From Narthecium ossifragum (lineage: Eukaryota; Streptophyta; Magnoliopsida; Dioscoreales; Nartheciaceae), in assembly GCA_963920575.1 (NCBI GenBank), contig OY986975.1:16337897-16401896 (forward strand): a DNA stretch of 64,000 nt, read 5' to 3'. This document shows positions 12,571 to 22,235 of this stretch, piece after piece. A program made the translations under genes and the position numbers. A model generated the notes under the pieces. It was given only the letters and a program-made list of their open reading frames with translations. It was not told where the DNA came from and ran no database searches. Each line of letters starts with the position of its first letter. The first letter of the stretch is position 1.

Positions 12571-12581
12571 AAGTGGGAGAA
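12571..12581 (+). other. Polypurine tract of Copia element
   Basis: AAGTGGGAGAA immediately precedes the 3' LTR, the expected site for plus-strand priming. Confidence 0.8.
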
Positions 12582-13024
12582 TGTTGGAATTTTCTTAATT
12601 GGGTTTCCATTAATTGTTAGTTGATTTGGTTTTATTAAAACCGGGTTGAATACAAGATCCAATGAGATAGGCTCGATAAGCCCACTGTTGTTAAGTGATC
12701 AAATTAATGGGCTTGAGCACACCGCGTTTTGTTTATGATGTGGTTGAGACGGCTAAGTATAGGCCTAATTTGGATTCAGTGTTTGTCCTTGATGGGAGGA
12801 CTCACTGGATGTCTATAAATAGGCTAGGTCCCCTCTCCACTCCTTATGTTGTTTCTGGCTTGTCCCATTGAGAGCCGTCCTATTGAAAGAGGAGAAGGAG
12901 AGGAAGACCTAGACCTCTGAAGCTCTTGTTGGGATCTTCATGGCGATCAACACAGGTATGTTTTATTTCAGTTAACCATGGTATTCTAATATTCATATAC
13001 GAGATCCTGGTGATTAATCTTACA
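12582..13024 (+). repeat. Copia 3' LTR
   Basis: 443 bp, nearly identical to the 5' LTR at 6544-6985. It ends at the target duplication GAAAG (13025-13029), after which NLR sequence resumes exactly where it was interrupted. Confidence 0.92.
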
Positions 13025-13914
13025 GAAAGAAGTATGGAGGCGGATCGAAACAGCGCTACCAGATATCCGTAATGGAAGCAGGGTGATTTTCACTATGCGG
13101 ATTGAAGATGTCGCAAGATCTGCCGACCCAGCTATCCCTCCCCATAAATTGCGATTATTGGACAATGAAGAGAGTAGATTGCTCTTTCTTAAAAAAGCTT
13201 ACCCATATCGAGATGTCCAAACCTTTAAAGAGGATTTGAAGCATGTAGGAGAGAGATTGGTAGAAAGTTGTCACGGTTTGCCGCTTGCCTTGGAGGTTTT
13301 AGGAGGCCTTTTATCGACGAAAGTTGAGAGGCCTGATGTATGGTCAAGTATGTTAAATAAGGTCAAGTGGCAAGAGGCGGAAGAAGGGAAAGAATGCATG
13401 GATATCTTGCGTTTGAGTTACGAACAGCTGCCTTATTATCTGAAACCATGTTTTCTATACATTGGTGGCTTCCCAGAAGACCATGACATTCCTATCGAAA
13501 GATTAATTCAACTATGGATAGCTGAAGGGTTCGTACCAAAGAGGAGAGGAGAAACTAGGAAGAGCACATCAGAGGATTTCCTGCATGAATTGATCCAGAG
13601 GTGCATGATTCTAAAAAAAAGATACGCCTTTGGCAGACTTGTATAGAGGAAGCTAGAGAGAGTGGATTGCTAAGTGTGGTAAGCCATCTGGCAGATGAAC
13701 TGCCCACCTCTTCAGATTTGGCAGGAACCCGTCGGCTGGCCATTAGTGATCGTAACGAGGTGGCATATGTTAACCTCTCCGAGGACATGTGGAAGATACC
13801 TGATTTGCGTACCCTTATATGCTTCACAAATATTAAGGGGGGTGGCCAATTCCTTAGTGGTTTAAGATTGTTGAGAGTAATTGATTTCACTTGTCAGTCA
13901 GATGGTATGGATTA
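13025..13914 (+). pseudogene. CC-NB-LRR pseudogene, part 2 (NB-ARC end and first LRR)
   Basis: Continues the NLR copy from the KEVWRRIE point and matches 55914-56831 of the intact gene. The RNBS-B-like SRVIFT, GLPLAL and RNBS-D CFLYIG regions are readable. A 37-bp deletion near 13638 removes the segment encoding the MHD-type motif (VHDLIRDV in the intact gene) and shifts the frame. Similarity ends at SDGMD/E, so most of the LRR domain is absent. The copy cannot encode a receptor. Confidence 0.9.
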
Positions 13915-14631
13915 GTGCAGTTACAACATATATATATTGTTAAAATGCTCTTTTTTTTTTAATTTTTCCTTCTAGTACAGAAGGTCATCATCAGGTTCTT
14001 GTTTGTTGTTTATTTTACACTTTGTTGCCCGTGGGTGATTTGTCTTGTGATGGGACGATATGACTTCAGAGTAGTGGTCTGTTTGGTCGTCACCGGCAGT
14101 TTTTGTGGAAGCTGATGCACAAGAAGCTGCCTGCTTGTTGTGTGTGGAATTCTTGCCTGGTGTGAGCTCCAATCCAGCGTCTCTTGATCTTCTCTGGTGT
14201 TTTTAGTATTCTGAGGCATGGCTTATTCAGTCGAAATCTTTTTATAGCTCATGCTCTTTGGATTTTGTGGAAACAGAGGTGTCAAATTGTCAATTGGTAT
14301 ATGAGGGAGGGGCCTTTGATGTACTGAGGGGTGGTTTTGGTTAGTTTGTTCCCAGTGAACTCTGGTTTGTAGCTTCGGCTTATCTGTTCCAGAAAAAAGA
14401 AGCTGAGTCTAACATACGTTTATAACAGCTGAGTCTCTTCACAACCAAACACAGGTTCTTCAACATTTCTTTTTTTTATCGGATGGTACACCTCTAGTGC
14501 ATAGATTGCTTTCTGCTGAACGAATCCACGGTTGCCTAAATTCTGTAATGAATGAAATCTGCACGGAAAGATGCAAAACCAAAAAAAAAAGGTCTGCGAA
14601 AGAAAGAACAAAATTTAGTTTCTTGATAGAG
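13915..14631. other. Unassigned spacer between NLR pseudogene and LINE
   Basis: An A/T-rich start with a poly-T run (about 13950), then 450 bp of mixed composition without a credible frame, ending in GTTCCAGAAAAAAGA (about 14390-14403). The last feature resembles a short A-tailed retrotransposed fragment, possibly a 5'-truncated plus-strand LINE. GCTGAGTCT occurs twice nearby (14402 and 14431) but is not a convincing target duplication. Confidence 0.4.
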
Positions 14632-15524
14632 ACTTTTTTTTTTCTTTTTGATGAGATGAGCCCGAAGGCTGAGTACAACGCGCTTAACTACGCAAAACTG
14701 GGGAAATCATGACCATCTCCTGTCGCCAGAGGAAGGAAACCTGATCCCTTCTACAAAATTTAGCAACACCATCGGCCCCACAGTTAACAGCCCTGGGAAT
14801 AGGAACAAATAAAACAGAGCTGAAGCGTTGGACTAGCATCCAAATGCTCCTAACCAAACCCGCCTCCATTGTAGGGCACATGCTGAATCCATTAATGATG
14901 TCAATAGAATCCCGCGAGTCTGATTCAATAACAACTGATTTATACCCCTCTTCATCTGCCCATACTAAAGCCTCTTTGATTGCAATGCGCTCCGCTTGTA
15001 GAACAGACTCTACCTTCACTGGCCTTCCACGCGCCCAACACCTCGTATCTTGTTGCGTCAAGGCCACTGCAGCTACAGCAGCAGAGCTAGCAACACCTAC
15101 CCAGGAGGCATCCGTTTGGATCACCATAACATCTATGACTCCACCATGATTGCTCCGGGGTCTTCGCCTATGTCCCAAGAATTTATCCACAAGACGAATA
15201 ACACTCAGGGTAACAACATAAGGTTTTTCGCCTCCACCCTCAAAAACCTAGGAGTTCCTGTCCTTCCAAATCTGCCATAAACTAAAGCATACGAGGGCCT
15301 TCTTCCGAAGCACACCTGGCTGTGACGAAGACGTGCAGAGCATGTTCATCACATCGTCCATCGTTCATCTTCTGTCTTGCATCAACCCAACGCGTGTAAG
15401 TACCAATTGAGCAAAATCACAATCGACCAAAGCATGATTGATATCTTCCCAGTCGTTGCCGCACCTAGGGCAACCACGATCGTGCGCGAAGCATATATAT
15501 CCGCCAAAGAGTATCATACATAGG
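14632..15524 (-). mobile_element. 5'-truncated L1-type LINE, 3' portion
   Basis: On the minus strand the element runs from a zf-RVT remnant through an RNase H domain to an A-rich tail (poly-T at 14632-14650 on the plus strand). The sequence before the tail, CAGCCTTCGGGCTCATCTCAT on the minus strand, has the look of plant LINE 3' ends. The 5' side is cut off at 15525 by an Athila LTR fragment. Confidence 0.8.
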
Positions 15525-15556
15525 TGATAAGACGTGAAAAGTGCATAAATCGCCAT
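14684..15556 (-). pseudogene. LINE ORF2 C-terminus: zf-RVT and RNase H remnant
   Basis: Two minus-strand frames are readable. The upstream one (15365-15530) contains the reverse-transcriptase zinc-binding signature CPRCGN..DINHALVDC. The downstream one (14684-15190, 168 aa) contains an RNase H-like core: IQTDASW, ERIAIKEALVWA, VVIESDSRDSIDIIN and FVPIPRAVNCGAD. This order is that of plant L1 ORF2 C-termini. The two parts are out of frame and the RT domain is missing, so it is non-functional. Confidence 0.8.
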
Positions 15557-16257
15557 TTTAACTTGGTCTCGTTAGTTTCCGAGCAATGCTATTTTGATTG
15601 TCTTTTCCCCATTTCAGGTATTAGGACCCTCAGCGAAGATTATATAAAGTTTGGTGCTAAAACGAACAAATAAAGATTATAACAAGGTGTGTTGTTCGCA
15701 TAAAACGGTTGAATTTTCTTGTGAAAAGAAAGAAAGAAAAGAAAAGAACAGAGATTGTATATGATAAGTGGAAAATATGTGCTTACTTAGAATTGTGATC
15801 TTGAATAGTTGAATGTTTGGATATAATGGATATTCTGATACATGTGAAACCAATTTCACACACTAGAGAGTCAAAGTTATTTTTGAATCATGATTAAATA
15901 TGTTGAAGTATTGGAAGTGTGATATGACATGTTTTGATTTGCTTTACTTTTATGTGAATATGAATTAAAGAATATATTCATGGATATTATTTCTAGTTGA
16001 TGCATTGGAATTAATGAGTATTATAATAGAGTTCGGATGATATGTTCAAGGGGATGTTTAGATGTTTGTGGGTATCATCACTGGAAACCCTCAGGTGACT
16101 AAAACTCTTCCACTGGGGTAACCCAGGGGTTTAAAGGCTTCTTACACATGCTAAGTGCAATCATCAGACTTACGAAAGTGGTTAGTTAGATTTACTGCTT
16201 TAGTTTTATTTTTGTTTTGCTTTGCTCGAGGACTAGCAAAGATCAAGTTGGGGGGTG
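15525..16257 (+). mobile_element. Deleted Athila-like element: LTR start fused to 3' internal region
   Basis: 15525-15676 is the first ~150 bp of an LTR (TGATAAGACGTGAAAAGTGC...), matching 16258-16409. At about 15677 it jumps directly to the 3' untranslated internal region (GTTGTTCGCATAAAACGG, as at position 3). That region runs to the polypurine tract AAGTTGGGGGGTG before the LTR at 16258. A large internal deletion has removed the rest of the LTR and all coding sequence. Confidence 0.8.
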
Positions 16258-17937
16258 TGATAAGACGTGAAAAGTGCACAAATCGCCCTTTTAACTAGGT
16301 CTTGTTAGTCTCCAAGCAATGCTATTTTGATTCTCTTTTCCCCATTTCAGGTATTAGGACCCTCCGCGAAGATTAGATCAAGTTTGGTGCTAAAACGAAC
16401 AAATAAAGAACCTGCGAGGTCAAAGGAACAAAGATGGGTCATCTTTGAAGATTAAACTGTACCTGCTCATGAAGAACCAGATGGTGTGCCATTTATGGTT
16501 GGAAATCTCTTAAAGTCTAGTTTCTGGAGAATTTTATGGTTCATGATTCCGAGTTTCCTAAAGGAAATTACGACGTTTTTAGTACCAATGGCACAGGCTG
16601 AATGGCAAAAGAGTAAATACGCAGAACAAAGGATGGATCATCCTGCCCTAAAGGATCGATCATTGCACTGTAGCAGAGACAACAGAGAGCCATCTTTTAC
16701 ATGATCGATCATTTCCTTTCGAATGATCGATCATACTCGGGCGCAACCAATTTTTTGGGTTCAAATGATCGATCTTTACCCCTGAAGGATCGATCATTCG
16801 ATAGCAGTTAAGCAAAATCAAAGGCTCAGATCTAATCCGAGTTAGGGTTACTTGGGGGCTATACATAGGCCTTCTTAGGGAAATTGGAGGGGCCTTTCAT
16901 GGCCGAATTTTCCTCATCTCTTAGGGTTTTTCTTAGTTTCTTTTCCACAAGTTAGGTTAGATCTTTGGTGGAAGATCCATGGGTGGAGCGCGGTGACAAG
17001 CTTCATCGACAGATCTCCTTCCTAAAGATGAGTAGCTAAACTTTTACCAAGGGATTCTTATGATGTAGGGTTTCTATTAGGGATTTCTAAGATTTAGGGC
17101 TTGTATAACTTCTTGAATGGTTTATATGGATTGCTCTCAAATTTTTTAATATATTTCGTGTTACTTTCATTGTTGGATGTTTGGATTGTTCTAATGCGTG
17201 ATAGATCTAGAGCTATTGCATGTTAGGGCTTTGATTGGACTCATCTAATATGAGAATCATGCTTGAACCATGGTATCTCAAATGAATTCTTCTCCGTGAT
17301 TAGGGATTGTATAGTGCTAGAACCACTATTGTAGTGCTAGAACCACTACATTCTATCCCTAATCCTCCATTTATCCTATCTTTATAGATTTGGCCATCAA
17401 GATACTAAACCCATCTTGATCTTACATCTAAATCCATATCGTAATTATTACTTGCGATGAATTCATCCTAATCAGATGATTCATTAGCAATGATCATAAC
17501 TAACAATTAGATCACTGAATTTTAGATATCTGTTCTCGCCGACAAGGAATCATAACCAGAACTTGTTGAGTGATAGGGAGAACTAGCCATTCACCGATCA
17601 ACCATTAGGAAAACCATTCAGGTTAGTTAGCTAGTTATATTCTTAGGAAGACCTGGCAGAATCCTGGTTATTGATTAAGAATTCCCTGGTACCTTTTCTC
17701 GTATTTATTAATCATTTAGTATAAACTTAGTTTAATTTCAATTCTGAACTTTTTCCCAACTTATCGGTAGGAATACTTAGATTGAGTTTAGTAGTTTAAT
17801 TATTTTCCTACGTATTCTCTATGGATTCGACTCGGGCTCACTGCTCGCTACCCCTAAAGTAGTTAGTTAGTAGTTTAATTATAAATTTGTAATTTTGATC
17901 GGGCGCGTTAAGCCGCGACACTTTTTAAGCTCTATCA
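16258..17937 (+). mobile_element. Complete Athila-like LTR shared by two internal regions
   Basis: 1680 bp, TGATAAGACGTG...AAGCTCTATCA. Upstream is a polypurine tract, so it is a 3' LTR for the deleted element at 15525. Downstream is a tRNA-Asp-type PBS (17944-17961), so it is also a 5' LTR for the region up to 19907. This LTR-internal-LTR-internal order is what unequal LTR recombination yields. U3 carries a three-pair palindrome array (16630-16797), with a weak TATA-like CTATACATAG near 16858. Confidence 0.85.
16630..16797 (+). repeat. Palindrome array in Athila-like LTR U3
   Basis: Three pairs of arms (AAGGATCGATCATT, ATGATCGATCAT and AATGATCGATCTT types) with spacer ACAGAGAGCC near 16682. 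It lies directly upstream of the TATA-like site, as in the other Athila LTRs. Confidence 0.85.
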
Positions 17938-17943
17938 AAATTT

Positions 17944-17961
17944 TGGTGCCGTTGCCGGGGA
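17944..17961 (+). other. Primer-binding site, tRNA-Asp type
   Basis: TGGTGCCGTTGCCGGGGA lies six bases after the LTR. It differs by one base from the standard Athila/Tat PBS complementary to the 3' end of tRNA-Asp. Confidence 0.85.
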
Positions 17962-18215
17962 GTGCTATAGGTGATGATTGAATTGCTTTGCTTAGTCTAA
18001 TATTCCTTGTAAATATCTTTAGTTTAAATTTTGTTTCATTTTTTTAAAAAAAAGAGATTCTTACTTACATTGCTATATCTTCTTGTTGTTAGGAGACGCC
18101 GACGTGAGGAGAATCAACGGTTTACGGTCGATGACGGATGTCTCGTGCATGGACCAACCCCTTGTAACGTATTTCTAACTTTTTGCTTGTTCCTTGTTTA
18201 ATTAATTAGTTATAC

Positions 18216-19858
18216 ATGGCCGATAACTATATGCCACCGGGTGTCACATTGAACGATTATTTTTTACCATCTAATGATGCACCCACTTATGTTAATGATA
18301 CATATAATTCCTCAAACCCGACATATGATTTGTATTCATACACCTATGATCCGGATTTGAGTGATCATTCATACCCTGATTGGCAATTCCAAGGTTACTA
18401 TCCTCCCAATGTTCAACTACAAGATATGAGTATGCCGGACCAATACTTTGCACGTAATTTTGAACCGTCTTATCTTTCTCAAACACAATACCCACCACCC
18501 CAACATTGGTATGAGTCATCCCTTCCCCTTGCATCACAACCACAAATAGATCCAGCTGTAATGGAACTTATACATTCTCACTCGCAATCATTAGCCAATA
18601 TAGAAGCCCGAATTGGACAACTAGCTTCTTTGATGGATTCATATTATGATGAGATTGATGGTTGTGTAAATGAGGTAGTGCCTCATAATGTTGATGATAA
18701 TGCTTATGATGCTCATCTTACCAATGTTTATGATGCATGCAACGATGAGATTCCTTTTGAGGTTTTACCGGTTCGTGAGATTATGGATGATACTTGATTT
18801 GTGATGTGAATGAATCTGTCCCTCCGATGTTTCTTGATGATAATGATACTAATGAATGCATGCATGATTTGATACCTCCCGTAAGTCATGATGATGTTAT
18901 TATGCCGGTTTACGAAGCTTTCCACGAGCACATACCTAATATTGAGGATGAATCATTCGATATCAACTTGCCGTTTTATGAAGCTTTTCATGAGGAGATA
19001 CCTTATTTTGATAATGATTCATGTGATATTGTGTCGCCGGCCTATGAAGGTTTTTATGAGAATATATCGAACCTTGAGGAGGTTGATTCTTATGATATTA
19101 ATTTGCCGGTTCATGAAGCTTTTTGTGAGGTCTTACCTAATCTTGATGCATATATTGATGAAGTTTCATGTAAAAATCACATGTCGGTGTTTGATGTGAT
19201 GGATAATGTTTGTGATGACTTGGATGATCCTTGTGAGACCTCCTTTAGGGAACCTCACTTTGAACCTCTACCCTTCACTTCATTCACACTTGTTGAACAT
19301 TGTGAGGCACCGAACCTTATTTTTCCATCTTTTTTAGGTCATGCCGAATTTGATTGTAGTTTTATCAAAAATTTATGCAAGACTTCTTGTCTTTCAAGTA
19401 CTTTGTTTGTTACGAACATGCCCTTCTTTAATGAAGCATGTTTGAATGGCTTTACTCTTCTTCGGACCATGTATTTCTATACTTTAAATCATCGGCCACC
19501 AAAAAACCACTTGATGATGACTCTATTTATTGAAATCCATGGCTTGAAGGACGACAATTGGCCAATGCCTACAGCTTATAATGAATTATTTGCCATGAAT
19601 TCTCCTTTCTTCTTTGATAAAGCATGTTTGCATCTCATCTTCATCCTTCAATGCTTGTATTTCTATATTTTAAACCATAGGCCACCAAAAGCCTATCTGA
19701 TGATGGATAGATTTATTGAAACACATAACTTGCAGGATGGTGATTGGCCACTGACTAAAATTTTTAATGATTTCATTACTTGGGATCTGTCTTTCTTCTT
19801 TGATGAATTATGTTTGCATGTCTTCTTCATTCTTCAATCCATGTACTTCTTTACATGA
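18216..19858 (+). pseudogene. Repeat-containing ORF of Athila-like non-autonomous element (frameshifted)
   Basis: Two frames (18216-18797, ATG start, 193 aa; then 18794-19858, no ATG at the junction) overlap by four bases and read as one ORF with a frameshift. The first part is rich in Tyr, Pro, Asp and Gln, with a short amphipathic helix-like segment. The second has four acidic repeats of ~22 aa (P-Y/H-EAF-E pattern, from about 18905). It then has 62-residue repeats (from about 19424) with two complete units and one partial. Each unit carries a hydrophobic stretch followed by NHRPPK; in the third unit a TGA precedes NHRPPK. There is no gag, protease or RT motif. It follows the PBS by 255 bp, the usual gag position. 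Function is unknown. Confidence 0.6.
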
Positions 19859-19907
19859 AACCACCGACCACCCAAATTCAATTTTAGTTGAGCTTGCATT
19901 CTAATAA

Positions 19908-21343
19908 ACAAATTAGAATCAAGCTAGATCCGGACTACCCGAAAGCCCCGGATCGGCGATCAACCCATCGCCAGCGTCCTACTCTTATGCAACTAATGCA
20001 CACATCAATGCATACTATGAACATACGCAGGATAAAACAGGTAAGCATGCAACAATATGTGATGATAATCAAACAATGTCTGGGCACGGCACCCTGCTGG
20101 CCCGGGGTGGTGGGCAGATAAGTAAGTTCTAGAAGCTGCTGCAGTGGTAACACCACCAACTACCAGCAGTCCACCACAACACCTACATCGGGAAGCAGCC
20201 CCACAAACAACTGCTCACAGACATCACAGATAAAGCCCTCGGCGCACGCCGACATGCAAGGCTAGGGAAAGCTGTAGGGCTACCCGCCCATTTATTCTAA
20301 ACATTCCGGGAGTCATCACTCCCCCGGTTCACCACTGCCCTATTATAGGGCCAACATGCTTAACAGTATGTACCAGGTATAAAGCATTAAAGAAAACTGG
20401 TACAGGCGAAGCCCCGCCAGCAAAATCACTTGAAAATGGCTTCCTGTCACACAAGGATTGATCCTCCTTAAGGGAAGGATCGGTCTTCCTAGTGATGGGA
20501 AGCACCCGCCCTTGTCAAGACCAAGAGGATCATCCTCGTGACAAGGGTCTCATTCATGCCAGCCAGGGAGAAGGATCGATCATGCCTCACTGAATCATCG
20601 ATCCTGCTCGAGCCTGGCATGACCAACCCAGCCGATCGATCCTTCCTCAAGAAGGATCGATCCCGATGGGTTCACCGATGACCGGACGGTGAGAAATACC
20701 GCCGGAAAACTCCACCAAAGCCCACAAAACCTTGGGATCTGGTAGTATGAGGGACGACAAGTCCAAAACCGGTACATACATGTAAAACCAACATGTTAAT
20801 CCACGGATTTAAGCTAAAGAACATGAGTCAACTCAAAAATTCCAATAACCCGAAAATGATTGTAGGTAGGATCCCTACCTAGGCAATAGCAGGTTCAATC
20901 CTAGCAACCGGGTCTTGGATCGTCCTCAAACTCCTTCGAAATCACCAGATCTGAGCTCAAGATCCACGGATTTCAAAAGGATTCAAAGAAATCCGCTGTG
21001 TCCGCTTTATAGACAAACGAACCGACTAAGAAGGATCGATCTTTTCCTAAGGAAAGATCGATCTTTCTCAACAATCCAGTTTGACTCTCTGACACTAAAT
21101 GATCGATCCGACTAGCAAGGACGGATCGATCTTACTAGTTCAGAAAGCTAGACTTGGGCCAGATCCTAAGCCCAAGCTCGGATCTTTCAATCCCGGGTCC
21201 CACTAACCATTCTAACCAAACATTACGACAAACATGGTCAGTGTGTGCACACATGGGTGTGAAACAAGACGACAAGGCGTAATTTACCAAATTTCCCTTG
21301 CGGTCTATAGCGAGCCACATGAGTAGAGGGACGGGTCCTCACA
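19908..21343 (-). mobile_element. Truncated Tekay-like LTR (start present, end lost)
   Basis: The right edge ends ...GACGGGTCCTCACA, the reverse complement of the solo-LTR start TGTGAGGACCCGTCCCTC. The body matches the solo LTR at 37552-40090 around GATCCGGACTACCCGAAAGC and the GCACGCCGACA block. The left edge is cut at about 19908 against the Athila internal region. It contains a palindrome array (20456-21142). Confidence 0.75.
20456..21142 (-). repeat. Palindrome array in truncated Tekay-like LTR
   Basis: Pairs of the GAAGGATCGATCCTTC and AAAGATCGATCTTT types (for example 20573-20605, 20632-20665 and 21030-21075). Degenerate arms occur between them, and a non-repetitive interval fills 20670-21020. 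Confidence 0.75.
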
Positions 21344-21846
21344 TGTTACAATAGAAATCCTAAAGGTCATAGACAGATAGATGTATTCCACATTTATGGG
21401 ACATTGCGTATTAGAGCTTTGAATCCTAGCAAGAAATTATTTATCTACATTTAAAGCCTGGAGGGAGATATATCACTAAAATGAAATTAGGGTAGAACGA
21501 AAAAGAAACATCATCTATGATCAGCTATTTGCATGGAGCAGAAACATGCACTGATGGAAGACATTAGAGATCACTCTGCAACAGACCATTCTTGATTGCT
21601 TTTAATGCTAATCAGTGCCCAACATTGTCATTGTGATCATCTGGATGGCCATTATTGTTGTCCCCATAATTGGCCCATGGAAGCATTGATTCAAAGATCA
21701 CAACGACAGAATGGCGGCCAGCCACCCCACGTATGGCATGGGCTCTCTCTGGAACAGCTTCTCTTTCGCCATCAGGCACTTCATGCACCATTTGTTGTGG
21801 TGCCTTCATAAAAGGTCGTATTTCTTCAGGAGGAAGTGATGGTACT
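21344..21846. other. Single-copy-looking spacer between two LTR fragments
   Basis: About 500 bp that matches none of the repeat families in the window. Its first half is A/T-rich. Its second half holds the minus-strand coding-like remnant at 21612-21839. It may be a preserved piece of host DNA or a captured fragment. Confidence 0.45.
21612..21839 (-). pseudogene. Unidentified exon-like coding remnant
   Basis: A minus-strand frame of about 75 codons that ends in a stop: SLPPEEIRPFMK..., then VVVIFESMLPWANYGD and an Asn/Asp/His-rich tail. It has normal amino-acid composition, mid-range GC and A/T-rich flanks, as expected for a terminal exon. I do not recognise the family. The right edge is cut by an LTR fragment at 21847, so upstream exons are absent. 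It could also be a chance frame. Confidence 0.35.
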
Positions 21847-22233
21847 TGTCAGAACCCGACTCAGAAAACCCATCCGGTCCAGGGCGTGAGGGTTCCTACT
21901 ACTATTCACATCTAAACTGGCGCGATACATTGCGGAAAACAGAATTAATTTGAACAGTTTACTTCCAAGGGTAAAACAGTAATTCTAACATTCTATAATT
22001 TAAAACTAGAGGAAGCAAGATTCTTATTTAATTAACACCAAGTTGTACAATTTAGACATCCAGTACATATTTTATGTCAAAACTCATAAAAAGGGATAAT
22101 ACACATTTAACAAGTCCTCGAGGGATGTCTATATATAAAACTACAAAAAAATACAACAGGTCGCCCACAGCAACCTCAAACGCCTCTGGAAGTCGTCGCG
22201 CCGCCAAGAGCTGATCCAGCTGGTGCTTGACGC
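21847..22233 (-). mobile_element. Tekay-like LTR end fragment
   Basis: Starts TGTCAGAACCCGACTCAG, followed by AAAACCCATCCGG, the reverse complement of the solo-LTR end. It runs ~385 bp, to GAGCTGATCCAGC, before meeting the Athila LTR. Confidence 0.7.
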
Positions 22234-22235
22234 GC

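Larger units (their letters stand above)
6544..13024 (+). mobile_element. Ty1/Copia element inserted in NLR pseudogene
   Basis: A complete structure of 6481 bp: 5' LTR 6544-6985, PBS 6988-6999, GC-rich leader, decayed gag-pol, polypurine tract 12571-12581 and 3' LTR 12582-13024. It is flanked by a perfect 5-bp duplication GAAAG (6539-6543 and 13025-13029). The LTRs differ at about six to seven sites, which means a recent insertion. The coding region is nonetheless broken by many stops and frameshifts. Copia assignment rests on the order pre-integrase motif before RT remnants and on the initiator-Met PBS. Confidence 0.9.

Noticed and set aside
17944..17961. Possible tRNA gene from strong tRNA-Asp similarity
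   Set aside because: Only the 18-nt complement of the tRNA 3' end is present, directly after an LTR: a PBS, not a tRNA gene. No complete tRNA cloverleaf was found elsewhere.
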